DNA from: Chloroflexia bacterium
GTDB lineage: Bacteria > Chloroflexota > Chloroflexia > Thermobaculales > Thermobaculaceae
Assembly: GCA_013695265.1 (NCBI GenBank)
Contig: JACDAU010000230.1
Location: 1 to 5,863 of the forward strand
Length of the DNA: 5,863 nucleotides
Direction: 5' to 3'
A model generated the notes under the pieces. It saw only the letters and a list, made by a program, of their open reading frames with translations, had not been told where the DNA came from and searched no databases. Made by a program: the position numbers and the translations under genes. Positions 1 to 5,863 of this stretch are shown here, one piece after another (positions within the stretch are counted from its first letter, which is position 1; each line of letters starts with the position of its first letter).

Positions 1-1608
<1,608 letters not shown>

Positions 1609-1614
1609 CTGTGG

Positions 1615-1623
1615 CCTCCTTTT
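1615..1623 (-). promoter_or_regulatory. Strong Shine-Dalgarno site of herA
   Basis: On the minus strand this reads AAAAGGAGG, a near-perfect anti-16S match, 6 nt before the ATG at 1608. It fixes the herA start and suggests that herA is translated independently of the upstream gene. Confidence 0.85.
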
Positions 1624-1664
1624 GTGCTGCACCGGTTGCAACGCTCGCGCAAGTACGGATGTAC

Positions 1665-1685
1665 CGGCTGGGCGTGCGCCAGCCG
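1665..1685 (-). other. Hairpin in the 94-nt spacer before herA
   Basis: A perfect 7-bp stem (CGGCTGG/CCAGCCG) with a 7-nt loop sits 17 nt past the HAS-barrel gene stop (1703) and about 40 nt upstream of the herA ribosome binding site. There is no U-tract, so an intrinsic terminator is unlikely. It could protect the mRNA end or tune herA translation. The arms are seen directly; the function is a guess. Confidence 0.45.
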
Positions 1686-1702
1686 CAGCGCGACATCCCT
1701 GG

Positions 1703-2308
1703 TCACCGTGCGAGCTCCACGCGCGTTCGCCACGAGAGGCTGGTGCGCAGCGCGCTAATGGTGCGCTCCTGTGCCGGAATCAACGACTCCAGACCATCAA
1801 GCACACCGAGCAGCAGCGGTGGCATGATCGGGTCCGGGATGGAGAGCAGGAGGCTGTAATACCCGAGGTCCAGTTGCGAGCCGTTCTCGTGAAACGCCCG
1901 CACCCGTTCCGGCGCCATGCGGGACACTTCCGCTCCGATCGGCGCCGCGACGGGGCAATAGCCGCTGGCTACCCGCCGCTCCCCCATCATCTGCCCGACC
2001 ACCAGCACGCCAAGCAGCACGGCTGTCTCATTCAGGTAGTCGGGAGAGAAGACCTCCAGTTGCGCCTGGCTCGACAATCGTGGGCCGAACGTGCCGTAGT
2101 CGGGGTTGTAGAGCTGTGTGTCGTACACCAGCCCCACCGCCACCGAACCCTGCTTCGAACCCGCCGGCATCTCCACCCACGTGCCGAGTGCGTGCTGCTC
2201 GGGCGTGGGGGCGTGCGCTGTCTCCCCCGGGCCGTACACCTGACACACATAGTCGATGTGCGAGTTGCTCTTGATAATCTTGCCTATCTCCGTCGTCAAT
2301 ACGCGCAC
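1703..2308 (-). CDS. Probable HAS-barrel protein accompanying HerA
   Basis: A protein of 201 residues from the chosen GTG. The N-terminus is IGKIIKSNSHIDYVCQVYGP (8-27), followed by glycine-rich beta-type sequence: GTWVEMP (42-48), VAVGLVYDTQLYNPDYG (57-72 region) and FGPRL. I read residues 1-90 as a HAS-barrel (HerA-ATP synthase barrel), the small beta-barrel usually found at the HerA N-terminus and also encoded as stand-alone proteins beside herA. Residues 91-200 look helical, with hydrophobic LLGVLVVGQMMGE (98-110) and PPLLLGVLDGLESLIP (163-178). No signal peptide or catalytic motif is visible. The start could be GTG 2311, GTG 2308 or TTG 2299. Longer readings to 2455 overlap the upstream gene and begin with Arg/Ser-rich noise, so they are rejected. 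It begins 1-4 nt after the small gene's stop, implying translational coupling. The family call rests on recognition by eye and on context. Confidence 0.75.
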   Translation of the reverse strand: MRVLTTEIGKIIKSNSHIDYVCQVYGPGETAHAPTPEQHALGTWVEMPAGSKQGSVAVGLVYDTQLYNPDYGTFGPRLSSQAQLEVFSPDYLNETAVLLGVLVVGQMMGERRVASGYCPVAAPIGAEVSRMAPERVRAFHENGSQLDLGYYSLLLSIPDPIMPPLLLGVLDGLESLIPAQERTISALRTSLSWRTRVELAR

Positions 2309-2312
2309 CACC

Positions 2313-2558
2313 CTACCCGTCCGTCTCCGACGGCGGCTGCCGAAGCCCACGCGTGTACTCGTACCGCACGGTGACGGACTGCGCCCACCAGGAGTCAACA
2401 TCGTGCTCGTCGCGCAGATACTTCGCGGTTGCCGTATGTCCCTTTTCTGGCGCATCCCACGCGTCCAGCAGCGCGTACCATTCCTCGGAGCTTTTCCCCG
2501 TCTTCCCCCGCACCGTCTCCTCCGAGAACCCCCGTGGGCCTTTGCTTCGTGTGCTCAT
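2313..2558 (-). CDS. Small WWAQ-motif domain protein, function unknown
   Basis: An 81-residue protein. Its core, TGKSSEEWYALLDAW (17-31), H-T-A-T-AKYLRDEH, then WWAQSVTVRYEYTRGLR (57-73), matches a small domain that I recognise as common in bacteria, alone or fused to other domains, and sometimes placed near DUF4287. Its function is not established. The conserved Trp residues, WWAQ and the RGLR end suggest a compact helical fold. The ATG at 2556-2558 is chosen because GGAGG (2565-2569) lies exactly 6 nt upstream; the longer reading from 2603 lacks such a site. The stop at 2313 nearly abuts the HAS-barrel start, so it heads the herA half of the cluster. A link with HerA is only inferred from that coupling. 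Confidence 0.8.
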   Translation of the reverse strand: MSTRSKGPRGFSEETVRGKTGKSSEEWYALLDAWDAPEKGHTATAKYLRDEHDVDSWWAQSVTVRYEYTRGLRQPPSETDG

Positions 2559-2564
2559 GTCAGT

Positions 2565-2569
2565 CCTCC
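2565..2569 (-). promoter_or_regulatory. Shine-Dalgarno site deciding the small gene's start
   Basis: Minus-strand GGAGG with a 6-nt spacer to the ATG at 2558. It favours the 81-residue product over a 96-residue version from 2603. I see no clear promoter between this site and the element ending at 2626. Confidence 0.75.
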
Positions 2570-2625
2570 AGTTTTCACCGTTGCGGCCTGCTATCACGTT
2601 CATGCCAAAGCAGTACGCTCTGGAT

Positions 2626-2657
2626 CATGTCATTCTGAACGAAGCGAAGAATCCGTG
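2626..2657 (+). repeat. Left inverted arm, SERSEES-type repeat
   Basis: A 32-bp arm pairing with 2882-2914. On the minus strand it also encodes the end of the GIY-YIG remnant (DSSLRSE then TGA at 2630-2632), so repeat and reading frame overlap. Confidence 0.88.
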
Positions 2658-2855
2658 ACCGTGTACCACTCCGCGCTCAAGTCCGTCCATTCGGGGTTAA
2701 CCGTCTCGATCAGCGCAACCTTACGCACCCTTGTCCACCCCTTGATTCGTTTCTCCCTGGCGATCGCGGTCAGCACATCGAGAGTCTGTTCGAAGTACAC
2801 GAGTCGTCCGAGCCACGTTCGTCATGGCGTACACGCAGTACAACCTTTGTGGCAT
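2630..2855 (-). pseudogene. Decayed small GIY-YIG endonuclease gene
   Basis: Intact relatives are single-domain GIY-YIG nucleases of roughly 90-100 residues that cleave DNA through a conserved Tyr/Arg/Glu core. Here the ATG at 2853-2855, with an AGGAGA site 8 nt upstream (2864-2869), opens MPQRLYCVYAMTN, the usual first strand (VYxxTN). The next convincing homology is one frame over from about 2806: RLVYFEQ, AIAREKRIKGWTRVRKVALI, ETVNPEWTDLSAEW, ending DSSLRSE and TGA at 2630. The 226-nt span is not a multiple of 3, and about 25-35 residues are missing at the junction (2807-2816), including the YIG strand and catalytic arginine. It therefore cannot be an active nuclease. It lies wholly within the inverted-repeat element. 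Family recognition is by motif. Confidence 0.82.
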
Positions 2856-2881
2856 CGTTTCGCTCTCCTGGCCCGACAGGA

Positions 2882-2914
2882 CACGGATTCTTCGCTGCGG
2901 CTCAGAATGACATG
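2882..2914 (-). repeat. Right inverted arm, SERSEES-type repeat
   Basis: A 33-bp arm, inverted relative to 2626-2657, with one extra base and a few substitutions in the middle. It lies just upstream of the GIY-YIG remnant's ribosome binding site. Confidence 0.88.
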
Positions 2915-2947
2915 GCGCACGTTGGATGCAGTTTCCCCAATGCCCTC

Positions 2948-2981
2948 GGCCCGTGCCAGGGCCACACCGGCGAACCGGTGT
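2948..2981 (-). other. Two abutting hairpins downstream of nurA
   Basis: Positions 2964-2981 form a perfect 7-bp stem (ACACCGG/CCGGTGT) with a 4-nt loop, read TTCG on the minus strand. Positions 2948-2963 form a 5-bp stem (GGCCC/GGGCC) with a 6-nt loop and directly adjoin it. There is no U-run, so an ordinary intrinsic terminator is not supported. They could act as a 3' exonuclease barrier or a pause structure on the nurA transcript. Confidence 0.45.
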
Positions 2982-3058
2982 TCCATATCATCCTGCGCCT
3001 GCGAAAATCTGTTACGCAAACGCCTACCCTCGCCACGTGGCAAGACGTACAGGGACAC

Positions 3059-3080
3059 CGGACCGACTGCAACGGGTCCG
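3059..3080 (-). other. Hairpin 14 nt after the nurA stop
   Basis: CGGACC/GGTCCG, a 6-bp stem with a 10-nt loop, is placed where a terminator or mRNA-end stabiliser might be expected, but no U-tract follows on the minus strand. Function uncertain. Confidence 0.4.
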
Positions 3081-3094
3081 CTCCATCCATGGCC

Positions 3095-4291
3095 TCACCG
3101 CCGCCTGTCCTTGCTTTGTATCTTACTCGCCACCGTGAGCCGAATGCCATTGCGCTCCGCGAACTGCTCGAAGAGGCCGTAGAAGCGGCGCCGGTCCTCG
3201 GCGGTGATAACCGCCACGGCGTCGGCCGTTTCGATGGCATAGGGGTAGCCGTTGCCCACGACACACTCCGCGCGCACCACCTGCACCACGTCCTCGGCCA
3301 GCCCCTCCTCCACAACCCAGCGCGGCAGGTCCAGTCGGGCGGGCACCTGTGGCTCCGCCGTCTTGAGGTAAACGAAGCAGACGCGATCGCCTAGGAAGGT
3401 CTCTTCGTCGGAATCACCTACGCGATACGCCGCGAGCACCCCCTCACGGGCACACGTCCACGCCGGGGTGCGGTCGCCCCAGCGCATCAGCCCGCGCAGG
3501 ATGCCTGCGTCCGTGACGTTCTCCCCCCGATCAAGCGCGGGGATCAGGTGACCCAGCATCGTGGTGAGGTCCCGCGCGCGGCTGTTGTCCACATACCCTA
3601 CCAGGGGCACGCGCGTCTCCTCGGAGGTCCGCAAGAGCCGCACCGCCTGGGCGATGTAGAAGTCACGCGTCTCAGGTTCCAGCCGCTCCGCAAAGGAAAC
3701 GACGAGCGACCCATCGAAGAAGGCCACCGGCGCGGGCCGCACCCCCGCATGATCGTGCATCCATTCGCAGAGCACGTCCACTTCCAGCGCGAACCGCCGA
3801 AGGCTCACCGCCTGATCGGAGAACACCGAGACCCCACCGCGAGCCACGAACACCTGATCCGGCGGCAGCACCTCCACGCGCACATCCTTGACGTACGGAA
3901 CCTTCGGATTGTGCGGGTTCTCGAACCACCCGACCTGCACCGCAGCTACGGGCACGGAGATGTCGGGCATCGGCTGTATCTGGCTGCCGTCCGACGCGAA
4001 GGTGATCCGGTCGAACAGGGTCTCCGCCGCCCAGGCTCTGGCCTCCTCGTGATTCCGCATCGCCACGCCGAACGCGAGCACGGGCGCTCGGTGGACCTCC
4101 CACTCCTCAGTGGGCCGCGCGCCGGAGGGACCGCCAGGGAGACGAGAGCAGATCTCGTGGGCGCTCATCGGTGCAAGGCCGCACAACGCCGCGCGGTACG
4201 CCGTGAGGTCGTCGCTCAGCGCCCGGTCGTATCCGGTGAATCGGTGCAGGTTATCCTCCAGCGCCTGTGCGGCGCGGCCCGTGTGCAGCAC
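3095..4291 (-). CDS. nurA: NurA 5'-3' nuclease
   Basis: NurA is an RNase H-like, Mn-dependent 5'-3' nuclease that dimerises and docks on the HerA hexamer, digesting DNA fed through it during end resection. The protein has 398 residues, normal for the family. Motifs fit: SDGSQI around Asp101 opens the RNase H-like core; FFDGSLVVSF has Asp193; GYVDNSR has Asp235; GNGYPYAIETADAVAV (347-362) is the late conserved block; the basic SKIQSKDRRR tail ends the protein. Asp101 and Asp193 are likely metal ligands by family analogy. The start is GTG 4291, with AGGAAGG (4302-4308) 10 nt upstream inside the end of the rad50-like gene and only 6 nt between the two genes, so they are co-transcribed and probably coupled. 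Its partner herA lies about 1.5 kb downstream, beyond the element. Confidence 0.93.
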   Translation of the reverse strand: MLHTGRAAQALEDNLHRFTGYDRALSDDLTAYRAALCGLAPMSAHEICSRLPGGPSGARPTEEWEVHRAPVLAFGVAMRNHEEARAWAAETLFDRITFASDGSQIQPMPDISVPVAAVQVGWFENPHNPKVPYVKDVRVEVLPPDQVFVARGGVSVFSDQAVSLRRFALEVDVLCEWMHDHAGVRPAPVAFFDGSLVVSFAERLEPETRDFYIAQAVRLLRTSEETRVPLVGYVDNSRARDLTTMLGHLIPALDRGENVTDAGILRGLMRWGDRTPAWTCAREGVLAAYRVGDSDEETFLGDRVCFVYLKTAEPQVPARLDLPRWVVEEGLAEDVVQVVRAECVVGNGYPYAIETADAVAVITAEDRRRFYGLFEQFAERNGIRLTVASKIQSKDRRR

Positions 4292-4297
4292 AGTGTT

Positions 4298-5863
4298 CTA
4301 GCCTTCCTGGTGCCCGTCTGCTGGGTACTCAACGTGGCTCTCGCCGTTGTGTTTGCGTACGACGATCGCGTGGTTCACCTGCCGCTCGAACGTATCGTCG
4401 TGGGAGATCACAAACAATTGATCGAACCCCTTGACATCGCGTACCTGCGCCGCCAGGTTGGTCCGCCGGGTCTCATCCATGTTCTGCGTCGGCTCGTCGA
4501 GGAAGGCCAGGTCGATGTCGGACAGTGTCTTGAGCAGCGCGAGCCGAACCGCGAGCGCCGCGCTCATCTGTTCCCCGCCAGACATCTGTTGAAAGACGAG
4601 CCGCTCCGAGCCGCGCTCCAGTTGCACCTCATAGTCCGGCGTCCACGAGAGCCGCGCGGCGCCATCCTCGATGATCTCCGAGAAAATGCTGCGAGCCTCC
4701 TGAGACACGCCGTACAACAGCGCCTCGGTCACGGGCCCCTGTGCTGCCCTGATCGTGGCCCGGGTGTTCGCCAGTACCTCGCGCTGCCGCACGAGGCGCT
4801 TGGCTTCACGGAGCGCCGCCTGCCGGAGGCCGTCCTGCCGCTCGGCCTCCGCGAGATCGGCGCGCCGTTCGTTCAGCCGAGCGGTCTCGTGCTCAATCGC
4901 CCGTGCCAGTGAGCCGATCTCCCCGCTCAACGTCTCCGCCCGGACTCGCGCGTCGCGGAGCGCCGTCTCATCCCACTGTTTCTGCGCGCGGGTGAGCACC
5001 TCGTCCTGCCGCTCCAGCTCGGTACGCTGCCGGCTCAGTTCTGCCTCGATCTGCTTTTGCTGAACCTGCCGGGTGGGCAATTCCTCCGAGAGCTGGATGT
5101 TTCCGAGGTACGCATCGTACGCCGGCCGGTGCTCTTCGAGCGTTTGCTCCGCCTCCTGCCGCTGCACATCCACCCCTTCGAGCGGCTTGAGTTCCCGCAC
5201 CAGCGTGTCTGCCGAGTGCTCCGTCTCTTTGCGAACGGCGGTGAGCGCGTCCTGCCGGGCTGCTAACGCAGAAAGGGTGTTCGCGAGCGCGAGCGCAGAG
5301 GCGTATTCCACAGGGGCAGCGGCGATCTCCCGAAGCCTGAGCTGCATTTCAGCCAGTTCCTTTACCTGCCCGCGGCGCTGGGCAATCTCCTCTTGCCGCC
5401 GGGTTATCGCCTTTGCGCGCTCCGTATTGGTCTCGGTCTGCCGCCGCAAAGCCGCTTCCAGGTCGGACAGGCGGCCGACATCCCTCCGCGCGGCGTCCGC
5501 AAGGTCAAACTCCTGCTTGAGCACGCGATACTCTTCCTGCAACCCCTTGTATCGGGAAGCCAGGCGCATCTGGTCCTGCAGTTCCGTGTGAAGCTCCATG
5601 TGGCGGGATCGCAAGTCCGCCAGCCGCTGCTCCTCACTCATCAACGCCACCCGGGCGCCCTGCACCTTGGCGACGGTCCGAACCGCAGACTGCGCCTCCA
5701 CCAGGGCCGTGACCGCGTTTGCCTGCTCTTGTGCGGCGACCGCGGTCGTCCCATCAACTCGGTGCATCTCGCGTTCGAACCAGCCGTCACGGGCGCGCTC
5801 CTGCTGGATCGCCAGGCAATCCGCGCGGGAGAGCGGACATGCGACGCGCTGTGCATCTTTTTG
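4298..5863 (-). CDS. rad50: Rad50/SbcC-like SMC-type ATPase, C-terminal half
   Basis: Rad50-like proteins form long coiled coils with split ABC ATPase heads and, with an Mre11 nuclease, bind and open DNA ends. The frame is open to the right edge, so the visible 521 residues are the C-terminal half and the true start is outside the window; the ATG at 5767 is internal. Visible residues 1-30 contain C-P-L-S-R-A-D-C (9-16), which may be a variant zinc hook. Residues about 35-370 are Glu/Arg/Gln/Ala-rich coiled coil. The C-terminal head has the ABC signature MSGGEQMSAALA (427-438), Walker B IDLAFLDEPTQNMD (450-463) and the H-loop FVISHDD with His488. The distance from the cysteines to the head fits a hook at the mid-point. 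The gene overlaps the nurA ribosome binding site. The N-terminal Walker A lobe and any mre11 gene would lie to the right. Confidence 0.92.
   Translation of the reverse strand, partial: QKDAQRVACPLSRADCLAIQQERARDGWFEREMHRVDGTTAVAAQEQANAVTALVEAQSAVRTVAKVQGARVALMSEEQRLADLRSRHMELHTELQDQMRLASRYKGLQEEYRVLKQEFDLADAARRDVGRLSDLEAALRRQTETNTERAKAITRRQEEIAQRRGQVKELAEMQLRLREIAAAPVEYASALALANTLSALAARQDALTAVRKETEHSADTLVRELKPLEGVDVQRQEAEQTLEEHRPAYDAYLGNIQLSEELPTRQVQQKQIEAELSRQRTELERQDEVLTRAQKQWDETALRDARVRAETLSGEIGSLARAIEHETARLNERRADLAEAERQDGLRQAALREAKRLVRQREVLANTRATIRAAQGPVTEALLYGVSQEARSIFSEIIEDGAARLSWTPDYEVQLERGSERLVFQQMSGGEQMSAALAVRLALLKTLSDIDLAFLDEPTQNMDETRRTNLAAQVRDVKGFDQLFVISHDDTFERQVNHAIVVRKHNGESHVEYPADGHQEG

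Larger units (their letters stand above)
2626..2914. mobile_element. MITE-like inverted-repeat element with a decayed GIY-YIG gene
   Basis: The element is 289 bp, bounded by inverted arms of 32 and 33 bp (2626-2657 and 2882-2914). The arms share their outer 13 bp and inner 15 bp exactly and differ by a 4-versus-5-nt middle. The arm is the widespread bacterial repeat CATTCTGA(G)CGAAGCGAAGAATCC, which yields spurious SERSEES peptides in many annotations. Between the arms is a broken GIY-YIG nuclease gene whose last codons lie in the left arm. CATG sits at both outer ends; being palindromic, it may be a 4-bp target duplication or part of the arms. The element separates nurA from the small gene. 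The repeat and the pseudogene are seen directly; mobility is inferred from known dispersal of this repeat. Confidence 0.78.
2915..3094. other. Spacer between nurA and the element; no convincing gene
   Basis: About 180 bp. No start with a good ribosome binding site was found. The reading frame stays open after the nurA stop, in the same frame, through this spacer and into the element until 2822. A GTG at 3058 could start a 78-residue product, but it has no Shine-Dalgarno site and its end is repeat sequence. Three hairpins lie here: 3059-3080, 2964-2981 and 2948-2963. Confidence 0.6.

Noticed and set aside
1652..1663. Palindrome-like GTAC-GGAT-GTAC in the herA leader as an operator
   Set aside because: The arms are only 4 bp and self-palindromic, which is too short to support a binding site.
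2309..2455. N-terminal extension of the HAS-barrel gene up to 2455
   Set aside because: It overlaps the small gene, which has recognisable domain motifs, and the extension is Arg/Ser-rich noise.
2626..2914. CRISPR array or large intrinsic terminator
   Set aside because: There are only two copies, inverted rather than direct, separated by about 220 bp of gene remnant.
2822..3058. A 78-codon minus-strand gene from GTG 3058
   Set aside because: No ribosome binding site, and its second half is the repeat arm and out-of-frame GIY-YIG remnant. Kept only as a finding about the open frame.
2256..3182. A 308-codon plus-strand open frame including CHSERSEES
   Set aside because: The peptide is the known spurious translation of the dispersed repeat, and the rest is antisense to the small gene, the GIY-YIG remnant and nurA.
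3548..4912. A 454-codon plus-strand open frame
   Set aside because: It lies antisense to nurA and the rad50-like gene, whose motifs are clear. The translation is His/Arg/Pro-rich without any family motif, a typical GC-rich shadow.

Overview
The window is a GC-rich bacterial chromosome segment in which every convincing gene lies on the minus strand, so it is read from right to left. It carries a DNA-end-processing locus: the C-terminal half of a Rad50/SbcC-like SMC-type ATPase (4298-5863, N-terminal half beyond the right edge), a NurA 5'-3' nuclease (3095-4291), a small WWAQ-motif domain gene (2313-2558), a probable HAS-barrel protein (1703-2308), and a HerA hexameric translocase (1-1608, C-terminus cut by the left edge). 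Many GTG starts, strong GGAGG ribosome binding sites and near-zero gene spacing point to Bacteria. The HerA/NurA/Rad50 set with a separate HAS-barrel protein, plus the 'SERSEES'-type repeat, suggests a deep-branching GC-rich lineage such as Chloroflexota, Armatimonadota or Deinococcota. The phylum cannot be settled from this window.

Layout, in transcription order. The rad50-like gene ends 6 nt before the GTG start of nurA, whose ribosome binding site lies inside the end of the upstream gene. After the nurA stop comes about 535 bp without an intact gene (2559-3094). This stretch holds three hairpins (2948-3080) and then a 289-bp inverted-repeat element (2626-2914). The element's arms are the widespread CATTCTGA...GCGAAGAATCC repeat. 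Between them lies a decayed GIY-YIG nuclease gene that has lost its catalytic core. Then come the small gene, whose stop is 1-4 nt from the start of the HAS-barrel gene, a 94-nt spacer with a hairpin and a very strong ribosome binding site, and herA.

Expected joint function: HerA pumps double-stranded DNA into or through NurA, which degrades it, while the Rad50-like ATPase, probably with an Mre11-type nuclease encoded to the right of the window, recognises and opens ends. The HAS-barrel protein may be a separate docking or ring-stabilising part for HerA. This matches the archaeal HerA-Mre11-Rad50-NurA resection operon in content, but here the set is split by a mobile-element remnant and contains two accessory proteins. 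Chromosomal repair is the simplest reading. An anti-phage role is possible, because HerA-nuclease pairs also occur in defence systems, but nothing in the window proves it.
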